Assembly (NCBI RefSeq): GCF_017569925.1
Contig: NZ_CP050854.1
Coordinates: forward strand, 434,001 to 498,000
Origin: Brenneria izadpanahii
GTDB lineage: Bacteria > Pseudomonadota > Gammaproteobacteria > Enterobacterales > Enterobacteriaceae
Direction: 5' to 3'
Length of the DNA: 64,000 nt
A program made the position numbers and the translations under genes. Positions 29,303 through 38,600 of this stretch are shown here, piece by piece. The notes under the pieces are model-generated. The model was not told where the DNA came from. It ran no database searches and was given only the letters and a program-made list of their open reading frames with translations. Within the stretch, counting starts at the first letter, position 1; each line of letters opens with the position of its first letter.

Positions 29303-29872
29303 ATGCTCAAACGTACTCTGGTTGCCGCGGCGGCCTTTATTTCACTTACGGCTTTTTCCCCAGTGTTCGCCGCCAGCGGCGTAACGCATGTTTTGCTGAC
29401 TACTTCGGCAGGAAACATTGAACTGGCATTAGATAATCAAAAAGCGCCGGTTTCGGTGAAAAATTTTGTCGAGTACGTTAATAGCGGTTTTTATAACGGG
29501 ACGACGTTCCATCGCGTTATCCCCGGCTTCATGATTCAGGGCGGCGGTTTTACCGCTGATATGAAGCAGAAAGCGACTAACCCGGCGATCGTCAATGAAG
29601 CGGATAACGGGTTACGCAATCTGCGCGGCACCATTTCGATGGCGCGTACGGCGGAAAAAGACAGCGCGACCAGTCAGTTCTTTATTAACGTGGCCGACAA
29701 TGCGTTTCTCGATCATGGCCAGCGCGATTTTGGCTATGCGGTGTTTGGTAAAGTTGTCAAGGGCATGGATGTGGCGGACAAAATTGCTCAGGTGCAGACG
29801 GAAAACGTCGGCCCTTATCAGAATGTGCCGACCAAACCGATCGTGATCCAATCGGCGAAAGTGCTGCCTTGA
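29303..29872 (+). CDS. ppiA: periplasmic peptidyl-prolyl isomerase A (cyclophilin)
   Basis: Cyclophilin-type cis-trans prolyl isomerase exported to the periplasm. A signal peptide ([18 protein letters not shown]) precedes the cyclophilin fold with the catalytic [31 protein letters not shown] and [15 protein letters not shown]. The ATG at 29303 has AGGGATCC before it and gives 189 residues, near the E. coli 190. The frame continues upstream to 29189 without a ribosome site. It marks the return to conserved gene order. Confidence 0.95.
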   Translation: MLKRTLVAAAAFISLTAFSPVFAASGVTHVLLTTSAGNIELALDNQKAPVSVKNFVEYVNSGFYNGTTFHRVIPGFMIQGGGFTADMKQKATNPAIVNEADNGLRNLRGTISMARTAEKDSATSQFFINVADNAFLDHGQRDFGYAVFGKVVKGMDVADKIAQVQTENVGPYQNVPTKPIVIQSAKVLP

Positions 29873-30014
29873 TGCATATTCCGGGATAGTTTCTTATTCC
29901 CAACCGATAACATGGGCGAGTTCAAATAATTCGCCCAGGGTGATGGCGATTTTCATTTGTTTTATTAATTATTCGCTTTGAATAATTATATTATCGCTAA
30001 TAAATATATCGGAT

Positions 30015-30050
30015 AAAAAAAGCGTGAGATAAGTCTCACGCTTTTTTGTT
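30015..30050. terminator. bidirectional terminator between ppiA and crp
   Basis: A hairpin with A-tract on one side and T-tract on the other (arms about 30015-30029 and 30034-30047, core GCGTGAGA/TCTCACGC) lies between the convergent ppiA and crp stops and can terminate both. Confidence 0.8.
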
Positions 30051-30072
30051 GTAGGGGTAATGGGGTGGTGAT

Positions 30073-30705
30073 TTAACGCGTACCGTAAACCACAATGGTT
30101 TTACCATGTGCGGAGATCAGGTTCTGGTCTTCTAACATTTTAAGTATCCGCCCCACGGTTTCACGCGAACAGCCAACGATCTGACCAATTTCCTGACGAG
30201 TGATTTTTATTTGCATGCCATCAGGGTGGGTCATGGCATCCGGTTGTTTCGCCAGATTTAGTAATGTCTGGGCGATACGTCCCGTTACGTCAAGGAAGGC
30301 CAGGTTACCGACTTTCTCTGAAGTTACCTGCAGTCTGCTGGCCATCTGAGCGGACAGACGCATCAGAATATCAGGATTAACCTGAATCAGCTGTCGAAAC
30401 TTTTTATAAGAAATTTCAGCAACTTCACAAGCAGTTTTCGCCCGGACCCAGGCGCTGCGCTCCTGACCTTCTTCAAACAGGCCAAGCTCGCCGATAAAAT
30501 CCCCCTGATTCAGATAAGAGAGAATCATTTCTTTGCCTTCTTCATCTTTGATCAGCACTGCGACGGAGCCTTTCACGATGTAGTAAAGCGTCTCTGCTTT
30601 TTCACCTTGGTGAATAAGCGTACTCTTCGATGGGTACTTGTGGATATGGCAATGAGAAAGGAACCATTCGAGAGTTGGGTCTGTTTGCGGTTTGCCGAGA
30701 ACCAT
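30073..30705 (-). CDS. crp: cAMP receptor protein
   Basis: Global regulator that binds cAMP and activates catabolic promoters. The sequence is nearly the same as E. coli CRP as I remember it: the cAMP pocket [18 protein letters not shown], the dimer helix, and the recognition helix [13 protein letters not shown]. One visible difference is MASRLQ in place of MARRLQ in the dimerisation helix. The 210-residue length is exact. It is divergent from yhfA. Confidence 0.98.
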   Translation of the reverse strand: MVLGKPQTDPTLEWFLSHCHIHKYPSKSTLIHQGEKAETLYYIVKGSVAVLIKDEEGKEMILSYLNQGDFIGELGLFEEGQERSAWVRAKTACEVAEISYKKFRQLIQVNPDILMRLSAQMASRLQVTSEKVGNLAFLDVTGRIAQTLLNLAKQPDAMTHPDGMQIKITRQEIGQIVGCSRETVGRILKMLEDQNLISAHGKTIVVYGTR

Positions 30706-31025
30706 TCGATATCATCCTCTGTTGTCAGTCACTGCGCAAATCACAGGGCTCAGAGTTCCCTGTACGGCGTATTTACTGTTAAAAAGTTCAAATTCAGTGT
30801 AGGCAGAACGACGTCAGGGAATATACTGGAACCTTCTATCTGGCGACGTCATCATCTCCCTGGCATCTGAGTTTGCCCAGAATAAGGAAGTTCTGTTCTT
30901 GTTTTTAACACAGCTTGAAGGATGTGTCTTGTATTGTCTCACTTCAGCATGATAAAGCTCTGGTTATAAGATGATTTTGTACAGTAACGATATAAATATT
31001 CAAAAATTTTTTAGCGGAGGGCACC
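30706..31025. other. divergent crp-yhfA promoter region
   Basis: This 320-base region separates divergent crp and yhfA and must carry both promoters. It holds several CRP half-site-like TCAC and TGTG words near 30730-30740 and 30920-30945, but no full dyad at correct spacing that I would mark. No gene is seen. Confidence 0.4.
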
Positions 31026-31433
31026 ATGCAGGCTCGAGTGAAGTGGGTTGAAGGCTTAACATTCCTTTGCGAATCAGCCTCCGGACATCAGGTTTTAATG
31101 GATGGAAATTCGGGGGATAAAGCGCCAAGCCCGATGGAAATGGTATTGATGTCGATTGGCGGATGCAGTGCGATCGATGTGGTATCAATACTGCAAAAAG
31201 GACGTAACGACGTTGCCGACTGTGAGGTTAAGCTGACGTCGGAGCGGAGAACGGAATCCCCTCGTCTGTTTACCCATATCAACCTGCATTTTATCGTGAC
31301 GGGCAAAGGCTTGACGGATAAAGCCGTGGAGCGTGCGGTTGCGCTGTCGGCGGAGCGGTATTGTTCGGTGGCGCTGATGCTGGGCAAATCGGTGGAGGTG
31401 ACCCACAGCCACGAAGTGATTGATATTCTATAA
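31026..31433 (+). CDS. yhfA: OsmC family protein YhfA
   Basis: Small OsmC/Ohr-fold protein of 135 residues. Two cysteines in GGCSAIDVVSIL and ERYCSVALML occupy the positions of the redox pair in OsmC/Ohr peroxidases, but the function of YhfA itself is not established. The ATG has GCGGAGG seven bases upstream. Divergent pairing with crp is conserved in enterobacteria. A weak hairpin (31458-31489) follows it. Confidence 0.9.
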   Translation: MQARVKWVEGLTFLCESASGHQVLMDGNSGDKAPSPMEMVLMSIGGCSAIDVVSILQKGRNDVADCEVKLTSERRTESPRLFTHINLHFIVTGKGLTDKAVERAVALSAERYCSVALMLGKSVEVTHSHEVIDIL

Positions 31434-31531
31434 AAATAGAGAAAGCGATTTTTTAAACATTACAGGCGGCAAGCATGCGGCCTGTAATGTCCCTGCGCGA
31501 ATATCGGCATTCGCGATTGACGCTAGCGCGA

Positions 31532-32596
31532 TCATGAGGCGTTTTCTACGGCTTTTCGTATTTTGTGCATGCGCGATGCTTCAATTGACATGCTGTAACT
31601 CAAGTTTTCGCGATGGACGCGAAAAGCCTGTACGCGCTCCGACAGCGTTTCATGCGGGCTATCTCGGTTAGTGCTGACGTTTCTGTCGCGGAGGTCGGGC
31701 TGCGAATCAAGCACCTCCTCGACAATGGCTCGCGAATGCGAATGTTTGAAGAAAATAGCGGGAAGTATCTCTTTTCCTTCAATGTATTCCAGACCGGTCA
31801 TGCTGTGATAGCTTGTCGCCGACGTGCCGAGCCGCGGTTCGTTATTTTTGAGATTATCGTGCAGGTCGTCAAAGAAGCTGTCTTTCTGGTAGGCATTCAA
31901 CGCAAAGTTCAAACTGAATATGACGCAATCCTGCATGGATTTTTGAGCTTCGGTTTGGATCACCGCTAATTTAACGTCGTCGTCGAATTGCCTTTGTATG
32001 CCCCGGTGAAGAGAATAATAACCCGGCATGGAGTGAAAACTCTCATCATCGATGGGACGAAAAGCAACGCTGGGCTCCAGCGCGATCAAGGTTTTCTGAC
32101 CGTCGTCGTGCGTTCTGATATCGATGGCGAAATGATGACGTGAATTCGGCGCCGCTTTTAATATGGCCCGCCATGCCGAGGCGTCGGCGTCCCTGAGTTC
32201 GTCGAGAAAGTCTTCCTGTGACGAAAAGTATTTCAAATTGAGGCTGGAAAAACGATCGTTGTAGGTATTTACCAAGGTTCTGATATTTCCAATATCAAGA
32301 TTGGTGATTTCAACCGTTGTTTGGCTTGAGCTGGCCTGCTCCAACGTTCTCCTGGCGTAATGGGCCAGTTCGGGGTTGGAGTAGGAGAGGGACGCCATAT
32401 TCAACGCATTGGACAACGCTCTGGCCTTTTCCGCCGCCCGTTCAGGGAGATGATCAAAATCAGGCGGGTTGCTTGCCCCGTAAGAGGATGTCTGTTCGGG
32501 AGAGGGCGGCCGGTAATAATCGTCTTGATTATAGGGATTAAAGCCATAATTGTAGGGCGGTAAACCGCCGCTGGGTTTCGATGCGTTAACACCCAT
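31532..32596 (-). CDS. YopJ/XopJ-family type III effector acetyltransferase
   Basis: Putative effector injected into host cells, where this family acetylates Ser/Thr/Lys of immune kinases or other targets. The family's His/Glu/Cys triad is recognisable: HHFAIDI (His154/155), TLIALEP (Glu174) and MQDCVIFSLNFAL (Cys224). The N-terminus MGVNASKP fits the eukaryotic N-myristoylation motif (MGxxxS, with Lys next), as in plant-pathogen members of the XopJ/HopZ type, which suggests plasma-membrane targeting after injection. A proline/tyrosine/serine-rich leader (residues 10-45) fits a secretion signal. AGGAG precedes the ATG, and a HrpL-type promoter lies 46 bases upstream. The gene is alone between core genes yhfA and prkB and is more AT-rich than they are, so it was probably acquired. 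Length is 354 residues, apparently intact. Confidence 0.82.
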   Translation of the reverse strand: MGVNASKPSGGLPPYNYGFNPYNQDDYYRPPSPEQTSSYGASNPPDFDHLPERAAEKARALSNALNMASLSYSNPELAHYARRTLEQASSSQTTVEITNLDIGNIRTLVNTYNDRFSSLNLKYFSSQEDFLDELRDADASAWRAILKAAPNSRHHFAIDIRTHDDGQKTLIALEPSVAFRPIDDESFHSMPGYYSLHRGIQRQFDDDVKLAVIQTEAQKSMQDCVIFSLNFALNAYQKDSFFDDLHDNLKNNEPRLGTSATSYHSMTGLEYIEGKEILPAIFFKHSHSRAIVEEVLDSQPDLRDRNVSTNRDSPHETLSERVQAFRVHRENLSYSMSIEASRMHKIRKAVENAS

Positions 32597-32641
32597 GAGA
32601 AACTCCTTTTTAATTAAAAAGCGATAGGTAAATTAAAAAGA

Positions 32642-32669
32642 TGGGTGACCGTATCATCGAGTGAGTTCC
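32642..32669 (-). promoter_or_regulatory. HrpL-type promoter (hrp box) for the effector gene
   Basis: On the minus strand GGAACT (32664-32669) is followed after 15 bases by TCACCCA (32642-32648). The HrpL consensus is GGAACY, 15-16 bases, then YCACNNA, so every fixed position agrees. The -10 ends 46 bases before the effector start. This predicts coexpression with a type III secretion regulon located elsewhere. Confidence 0.65.
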
Positions 32670-32841
32670 CAGCGGAATGTAAAAATGGGACGGAGCATAA
32701 CCATTTCTGAGTCGACGCAGGCCTGGCGGCGGCTGTTTCCAATGCCGATTTCCGGCTGATGACGGCGAAAGCGCGATGGAAGGAAGGCGGCGTTTCGCGT
32801 CGGGATGGCGGCGATGACCTTTTCGGCGCTCGCCGCAAAGG

Positions 32842-33711
32842 CTAGTTGATTTCCCGCCCTTCCAGCAGCCGCTGCACCAGCGGCGCCATAATTAACTCCA
32901 TCGCCAATCCCATTTTCCCGCCCGGTACAACCAGGGTGTTGATATGGGAAATAAACGATCCCTGCAGCATCGCCAGCAGGTAGGGGTAGTCGATATTATC
33001 CAGCCCCTGAAAATGGATCACCACGAAACTCTCGTCCAGCGATGGAATGGATTTGGCCGCAAACGGGTTGGAGGTATCAACCGTCGGCACGCGCTGGAAA
33101 TTAATATGGGTACGGGAAAACTGCGGCGTAATGTAGGAGATGTAATCCTCCATGGAGCGCACCACCGAATCCATCACCGCCTCACGCGAGTGGCCGCGTT
33201 CGTTCACGTCACGCATCAGTTTTTGAATCCATTCCAGATTGACGATCGGCACCACGCCCACCAGTAAGTCGACATGTTGCGCCACGTTATGCTGGTCGGT
33301 GACAACGCCGCCGTGCAGCCCTTCATAAAACAGTACGTCGGTCGGTTCCGGCATCGGCTCCCACGGCGTGAACGTGCCGGGAACCTGATTGTAGGGAATG
33401 GCTTCATCATAGGTATGAAGATATTTACGGGTTTTGCCGCGCCCGTGCCGGCCATATTCGATGAAGGATTGCTCCAGCAGACTGAAATCGTTGGCTTCCG
33501 GGCCAAAGTAGCTGATATGACGGCCGAGATCCCGCGCCTTACGAATTTCCATATCCATTTCCGGCCGGGTATAACGGTGGAAGCTGTCGCCTTCAAGCTG
33601 GGCGGCCCGAATTTTCAACTGCTGAAAAATCTTATGGAATGCCAGACTGGTTGTTGTGGTTCCCGCACCGCTGGAGCCTGTAACTGCAATAATCGGATGC
33701 TTATGCGACAT
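32842..33711 (-). CDS. prkB: phosphoribulokinase-like protein PrkB
   Basis: P-loop kinase of the phosphoribulokinase/uridine kinase family, 289 residues as in E. coli. Walker A is GSSGAGTTTTS (a Thr-rich variant kept in this family), followed by EGDSFHRYTRPEMD and YEGLHGG. The physiological substrate in enterobacteria is not known. The frame continues upstream to 33885, but the ATG at 33711 gives the family N-terminus SHKHPIIAVTG. It is the last gene of yheT-yheU-prkB, all leftward. Confidence 0.93.
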   Translation of the reverse strand: MSHKHPIIAVTGSSGAGTTTTSLAFHKIFQQLKIRAAQLEGDSFHRYTRPEMDMEIRKARDLGRHISYFGPEANDFSLLEQSFIEYGRHGRGKTRKYLHTYDEAIPYNQVPGTFTPWEPMPEPTDVLFYEGLHGGVVTDQHNVAQHVDLLVGVVPIVNLEWIQKLMRDVNERGHSREAVMDSVVRSMEDYISYITPQFSRTHINFQRVPTVDTSNPFAAKSIPSLDESFVVIHFQGLDNIDYPYLLAMLQGSFISHINTLVVPGGKMGLAMELIMAPLVQRLLEGREIN

Positions 33712-33763
33712 AAGACGATGTACTCCGTTAATGGTGGCATTTGCTCTGGCGCCCGGCTGGCGC

Positions 33764-34000
33764 TTAACGCTGGTGATATTCGCCGGCGTTAAACTGGCTG
33801 CGCGGCATGATGTTGATCGTTTCATGCAGTTCAGACCATACCAGAACGACATCGCCTGATTCCAGTTGCCGGCGCACATCGGCAACCTTCTGTTGCAGCG
33901 TGCGTTCTTGCTCGCCGTAATCCGTTCCTTCCCGCAGTACGAAAGATTCGATGAGATTTTCCAATGTTTCAGGTTCGAGCTGTTGCCAGGGAATGATCAC
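33764..34000 (-). CDS. yheU: conserved protein YheU (UPF0270)
   Basis: Small acidic protein of unknown function. The core [30 protein letters not shown] and [17 protein letters not shown] matches YheU closely. A GTG at 34000 aligns with the E. coli start; the frame is open to 34048 but those residues do not belong to the family. It overlaps the end of yheT by 32 bases. It is about six residues longer at the C-terminus than E. coli YheU. Confidence 0.9.
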   Translation of the reverse strand: MIIPWQQLEPETLENLIESFVLREGTDYGEQERTLQQKVADVRRQLESGDVVLVWSELHETINIMPRSQFNAGEYHQR

Positions 34001-34976
34001 AATGTTTGTCCAGAAATTGAGTGAGCCAGGCCGGAATACGCTTTTCAAGCCACATTTCCGGTTTTAATAGCGTTCCGACGACAAAGCCGACATGCCCGCC
34101 ATAGTCGGTTAGTTGATATTCAATATTAGCGGGTAGCCGGGATAGATCCGGGATGACGTCCTCAGTCATAAACGGATCGTCTTTGGATTGAATGATCAGC
34201 AAGGGTTTACGTACGCTGGGAAGCAACGGCAATGCGCTGCAGCGGCGGTAATAATCCGCCGCATCGGTAAAACCGTGGAGACGGGCGGTGATGAGATCGT
34301 CGAACTCGCGCAGCCGCCTGATCTTTTTGAGCGCCGTAAGCGGAACGGGCAGGCTTCCCGGATAAGCGGCGAGTTTGCGGGCGGCGTTTTGTTTGAGCGA
34401 ATGCAGCAGATAGTACTGGTAGACGCGGGAGAAGCCGCGCTCTATTCGCCGGCAGCAGGGTTCGAGCATCAGCGGCGCGGAGACGATGACCGCCGCCGAC
34501 AGCGGACAGGCGTCGCCCTGCCGTCCTAACAGGCACGCCAGCATATTGCCGCCCAGCGAAATGCCGATCGCCGCCGTGGGAACGTCTCCGAACGTCTCTT
34601 TCATCCAGCGCAGCAGATAACCGGCATCTTCGGTTTCGCCCGAGTGGTAAATACGCTTCATCCGGTTGGGTTTGCCGCTGCATCCGCGAAAGTGCATCAG
34701 CACCGCCAGCCAGCCGTGTTGCCGGCAGGCGTACAACAGACCATGGGCATAAGGGCTATGAAAGTTGCCCTCCAGGCCGTGGAACAGTACGACGCGCGGT
34801 TTGTTCCGCGCCAGCTCCGGGTTTTCGCTCCAGGCCAGGTCGACAAAATCCCCGTCCGGGAGTTCAAGCCGCTGCCAGAACGGTTCGAGTTGCGCACGGC
34901 GCCGCACCAGACGGGGGAGCAGCGTTTGCAGATGGGGATTACGGGCGCCGGTGAGCGGGCGAAAAACGTCATACAT
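33969..34976 (-). CDS. yheT: alpha/beta hydrolase YheT
   Basis: Putative esterase/hydrolase of 335 residues in the AB-hydrolase family. The N-terminal [16 protein letters not shown] motif is typical of Yhe[17 protein letters not shown] forms the oxyanion region, GISLGGNM the nucleophile elbow (Ser), and SKDDPFM plus YGGHVGF supply the Asp and His. The substrate is unknown. It begins the leftward yheT-yheU-prkB set. Confidence 0.92.
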   Translation of the reverse strand: MYDVFRPLTGARNPHLQTLLPRLVRRRAQLEPFWQRLELPDGDFVDLAWSENPELARNKPRVVLFHGLEGNFHSPYAHGLLYACRQHGWLAVLMHFRGCSGKPNRMKRIYHSGETEDAGYLLRWMKETFGDVPTAAIGISLGGNMLACLLGRQGDACPLSAAVIVSAPLMLEPCCRRIERGFSRVYQYYLLHSLKQNAARKLAAYPGSLPVPLTALKKIRRLREFDDLITARLHGFTDAADYYRRCSALPLLPSVRKPLLIIQSKDDPFMTEDVIPDLSRLPANIEYQLTDYGGHVGFVVGTLLKPEMWLEKRIPAWLTQFLDKHCDHSLATART

Positions 34977-35115
34977 AATGTGAATAAAAATATTGTTGTC
35001 TGGCCTTGTGCGATCAATATCACACTGTTAGCTTCGATACTGCCGTTTAACAATCAATTTATTACCAACTCCAACTATACCGCAAAAATGCTTTAGGGTG
35101 AGGAGCGCCCGTTAC

Positions 35116-35718
35116 ATGGAATTAAGTCTGTTTCTGTCGATGTTAGGTTTTCTCTGGGTCGCCGCGATTACGCCGGGTCCGAACAATATGTTATTGACGA
35201 CATCCGGGGCCAATTTTGGTTTTTTCCGCTCTCTGTGGTTGATGCTGGGCATCATCTTCGGCATGCAGAGTATTTTATTGCTGGTGGCGTTTGGCGTCGG
35301 CGGCCTGATCCTGCTCTATCCTTCGTTGCATTTCGCGCTTAAGGTGCTCGGCAGTTTGTACTTGCTTTGGCTGGCGTGGAAAATCGCCACCGCGGCTTAT
35401 GAAAAGCTGGAAACGCTGGACGCGCCGCCGCAGCCGATCCGGTTTTATCAGGGGTGGTTGCTGCAATTTCTTAATCCCAAAGCCTGGCTGATGGGATTGG
35501 GGGCGGTGGCCAGCTTTAGCCTGCCGGGGAAGGAGTACCACCATTCGGTGGTGGCGATAAGTATCGGCATCGTGCTGGTGAACCTGGTCGCCGGCGTGAT
35601 ATGGCTGGGATTCGGCACGCTGATCGGCCGTCTGTTGCGCAGTAAAAAAGCCTGGATCATTTTCAATGTCTCGATGGGGATACTGACGGCGGCCTGTGTA
35701 TTGCTGATTTGGCGTTAA
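35116..35718 (+). CDS. LysE/RhtB family amino acid exporter
   Basis: Inner-membrane exporter of 200 residues with about six hydrophobic segments. The family's hallmark TPGPNNMLL loop after the first segment is present, as is FLNPKAWLMGLGAV. Such proteins export amino acids or homoserine-lactone-like compounds; the substrate here is not known. The ATG at 35116 is chosen, with AGGAG 11 bases upstream. It is divergent from yheT and has no counterpart at this place in E. coli. Confidence 0.85.
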   Translation: MELSLFLSMLGFLWVAAITPGPNNMLLTTSGANFGFFRSLWLMLGIIFGMQSILLLVAFGVGGLILLYPSLHFALKVLGSLYLLWLAWKIATAAYEKLETLDAPPQPIRFYQGWLLQFLNPKAWLMGLGAVASFSLPGKEYHHSVVAISIGIVLVNLVAGVIWLGFGTLIGRLLRSKKAWIIFNVSMGILTAACVLLIWR

Positions 35719-35734
35719 AACTCAGCCGCCGGCC

Positions 35735-35975
35735 GATATATCCTTCATTTTTCAAGCCGCAGGCGCGTTGGCTACGCTTAATTACCCGGCTCATCCACGG
35801 TTCCCGCTCATCCGGGGCCGGCGGCGGCGTTCAAATTTGCTCCAGACGGATTCGTCACCCGAACCGCTTAACCGGAGTTAGCTCATCGGGATGAATGAGA
35901 GATATCCTGCCTCTCAGCGAAAGGCAGCCGAATTCGTCACGCGCTTGCCGCGTTGCCGGAATCTATTGGGTATAG
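35735..35975. repeat. degenerate ERIC-like intergenic repeat
   Basis: The gap between the exporter and yheS contains words of the ERIC-like element common in Pectobacterium, Yersinia and Photorhabdus. Read on the minus strand these are GGCAACGCGGCAAGCG, CCCGATGAGCTAACTCCGG ending in GGTTCGGGTGACGAA, and GTAGCCAACGCGCC with GGCTTGAAAAATGAAGG at the far end. The order is right but a partial duplication (GGATGAGC..GGATGAGCCGGG) and many changes show decay. Confidence 0.5.
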
Positions 35976-36005
35976 TCTGCCTATCGGCCTGTATCAGCAG
36001 AAACG

Positions 36006-37919
36006 CTAGGACGAGAGCTGCTGGTTCATTCGCTCCAACCGCTCTTGCGCGTCAAGCCACGCCGTTTCGGCCTCTTCCAAATCCGCCTTCGTCTTTATCT
36101 GCTGTTGCAAACAGTCGGTAAGTTCGGCTTTGCGGCTGGCATCATAAAGCCCGGTGTCCGCCAGTTTGGCCTCAATGGCTTCCAACTGCGTTCCCAGTTT
36201 TTCCATCTGCTGCTCAAGCTGGGAGATTTGTTTACGCAAGGGCTGCGTCTGGGCTCTCAGTTCGGCTTCTCGCCGCTTCTGCTCTTTTCTGGCCTGAGCG
36301 CTATTGGCGGCGTTTTCTTTGGGTTCGTCGTTGGCGGCGCCCTCCTGGCGTTGTCTATCCACCAGCCATTGCTGATAATCCTCCAGATCGCCATCAAAAG
36401 GCTCCACCTTCCGGTCATGGACCAGATAGAGATCGTCGGTGGTGGAACGGATCAGATGCCGGTCGTGCGATACCACCACCAATGCGCCTTCAAAATCGAT
36501 CAGCGCTTCCGTTAGCGCCTGCCGCATATCGAGATCCAGGTGGTTGGTGGGTTCATCCAGCAGCAACAGATTCGGCCGCTGCCAGACGATGAGCGCCAGC
36601 ACCAGCCGGGCTTTTTCCCCGCCTGAGAAGCGTTCGGTGATTTCCGTCACCTTGTCGCCCTGAAAACCGAAGCCGCCAAGGTAATCGCGCAGCTGCTGTT
36701 CGGTTTCCCGTTCCGCCAGGCGCGCCATATGTTGTAACGGCGATTCATCGGCGCGCAGAAACTCCAACTGGTGCTGGGCGAAATAACCCAGCTTCACGCC
36801 TTTAGACAGACCGATTTCACCCTGAATGGGCGCCAGCGTACCGGCCAGCAGTTTGATCAGCGTCGATTTCCCGGCGCCATTGTGACCCAGCAGCCCGATG
36901 CGCGAACCGGGAACCAGATTCAGCTTGATCGATTCCAGAATCAGTTTGTCGCCGTAACCAGCGCTGACTTTTTCCATTCTCAGCAGGGGATTCGGCAGCG
37001 ACTCCGGCGCGCGAAAACTGAAACGAAATGGATTATCCACGTGGGCGGGAGCAATCATTTCCATGCGTTCCAGCATTTTTATCCGGCTTTGCGCCTGCTT
37101 GGCTTTGGTCGCCTTGGCTCGGAAGCGGTCGATATAGTGTTGCAGGTGCGCGACGCGTTCCTGCTGATGTTCATATAACGACTGCTGCTGCGCCAGCCGC
37201 GTGGCCCGCTGCTGTTCGAAAGAGGTGTAGTTGCCGGTGTATTCGTTAAGCGTCTGTTGCTCTATGTGCAATATTTTATTGACGATGGGATCGAGGAAAT
37301 CGCGATCGTGCGAAATCAGCACCAGTGTGCCAGGGTAGCTTTTCAGCCATTTCTCCAGCCAGATCACCGCATCCAAATCCAGGTGGTTGGTGGGTTCGTC
37401 AAGCAGCAGCAGATCGGAACGGCAGATTAACGCCTGCGCCAGGTTGAGACGCATGCGCCAGCCGCCGGAAAAGGCGCTGACGGGCTGCTGTAACTGCGAT
37501 TGGGTAAAACCGAGCCCGTTAAGCAAACTGGCGGCTCTGGCCTGAACAGTCCAGGCTTGAATGGCATCCAGCTTGCCGTGCAGCGTGGCGATGGCGTGGC
37601 CGTCGTTATTTTCGTTGGCGAGTTGCAGCTCGGCTTCAAGCTGGCGGAATTCCCGATCGCCGTCAATGACATAATCAATGGCCGGGACGTCCAGCGCCGG
37701 CGTTTCCTGATTGACCCAGGCCAATGCCCAGCCCTGGGGAAACGTGGCGCTGCCGCCGTCGGCGCTGATTTCACCCTTCAGTAATGCCAACAGGGTAGAT
37801 TTGCCACAGCCGTTCTTACCCACTAAACCGACTTTCTGTCCAGGGTTGATGGCCGCCGTTGCATTGTCCAACAGAACATGTACACCACGTCGAATTTGCA
37901 GCGAGGAGAAAACAATCAT
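36006..37919 (-). CDS. yheS: ABC-F family ATPase YheS
   Basis: Cytosolic ABC-F protein with two ATPase domains and no membrane segments; the family acts on stalled ribosomes. Domain 1 has GLVGKNGCGKST and LLLLDEPTNHLD; domain 2 has GLLGHNGAGKST, FSGGEKARLVLAL and LLLLDEPTNHLD. The linker (about residues 240-300) is rich in R, Q and K. A long C-terminal coiled coil (about 520-637) follows. Its 637 residues match E. coli YheS exactly. It is divergent from kefG. Confidence 0.96.
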   Translation of the reverse strand: MIVFSSLQIRRGVHVLLDNATAAINPGQKVGLVGKNGCGKSTLLALLKGEISADGGSATFPQGWALAWVNQETPALDVPAIDYVIDGDREFRQLEAELQLANENNDGHAIATLHGKLDAIQAWTVQARAASLLNGLGFTQSQLQQPVSAFSGGWRMRLNLAQALICRSDLLLLDEPTNHLDLDAVIWLEKWLKSYPGTLVLISHDRDFLDPIVNKILHIEQQTLNEYTGNYTSFEQQRATRLAQQQSLYEHQQERVAHLQHYIDRFRAKATKAKQAQSRIKMLERMEMIAPAHVDNPFRFSFRAPESLPNPLLRMEKVSAGYGDKLILESIKLNLVPGSRIGLLGHNGAGKSTLIKLLAGTLAPIQGEIGLSKGVKLGYFAQHQLEFLRADESPLQHMARLAERETEQQLRDYLGGFGFQGDKVTEITERFSGGEKARLVLALIVWQRPNLLLLDEPTNHLDLDMRQALTEALIDFEGALVVVSHDRHLIRSTTDDLYLVHDRKVEPFDGDLEDYQQWLVDRQRQEGAANDEPKENAANSAQARKEQKRREAELRAQTQPLRKQISQLEQQMEKLGTQLEAIEAKLADTGLYDASRKAELTDCLQQQIKTKADLEEAETAWLDAQERLERMNQQLSS

Positions 37920-38044
37920 AAAGCGCCATATGTTCAGAGTATGTTAAATTATTGACTTGATGCCAGGACCATTGCGTCCTGTTTTTTAGTCGTTGCGCTG
38001 CATGGTAACGGAAAACGGCAACCATGACGACGCTTTGGAGGGGA

Positions 38045-38599
38045 ATGATGTCGCAGCCACCCAAGATTCTGCTGCTGTATGCCCATCCGGAATCACAGGA
38101 CTCGGTGGCGAACCGGGTTTTACTGCAACCGGCACAACAATTGGACAATGTCACCGTACACGATTTGTATGCGCATTATCCTGATTTTTTTATCGATATT
38201 TATCATGAACAACAGCTATTGCGCGAGCATCAGGTCATTGTGTTTCAACACCCGCTTTATACCTATAGTTGTCCCGCTTTATTGAAAGAGTGGCTCGATC
38301 GCGTGTTATCGCGCGGTTTCGCCAATGGCGTCGGCGGCAACGCGCTGGCGGGAAAACATTGGCGATCGGTGATTACCACCGGGGAGCCGGAGGAAGCCTA
38401 CCGGAACGGCGGTAAGAACCACTATCCGATGGAGGTTTTTTTGCGTCCGTTTGAGATGACCGCCGCACTGTGCCGAATGCACTGGGTTAAACCGATGATT
38501 GTTTACTGGGCGCGCCGTTTGCCGCCTGATGTGCTGTCCGCGCAGGCGCTGGCCTATGCTCAATGGTTGGCTTCTCCCTTCTCTCACGAGGAACGCTGA
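38045..38599 (+). CDS. kefG: KefG, ancillary oxidoreductase of the KefB potassium efflux system
   Basis: NAD(P)H quinone-oxidoreductase-like flavodoxin-fold subunit required for full KefB activity during electrophile stress. The core [19 protein letters not shown] and [30 protein letters not shown] is almost the same as in E. coli KefG. GGAGGGGA lies directly before two ATGs (38045, 38048); the first gives MMSQ as in E. coli. Its stop is one base from the kefB ATG. Confidence 0.95.
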   Translation: MMSQPPKILLLYAHPESQDSVANRVLLQPAQQLDNVTVHDLYAHYPDFFIDIYHEQQLLREHQVIVFQHPLYTYSCPALLKEWLDRVLSRGFANGVGGNALAGKHWRSVITTGEPEEAYRNGGKNHYPMEVFLRPFEMTAALCRMHWVKPMIVYWARRLPPDVLSAQALAYAQWLASPFSHEER

Positions 38600-38600
38600 T

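Noticed and set aside
31458..31489. 10-base hairpin between yhfA and the effector as a terminator
   Set aside because: Neither strand has a T-run after the stem; it was mentioned only in the yhfA entry.
34188..34683. Long overlapping frames within yheT on both strands
   Set aside because: They are antisense or out-of-frame shadows of a conserved hydrolase gene.
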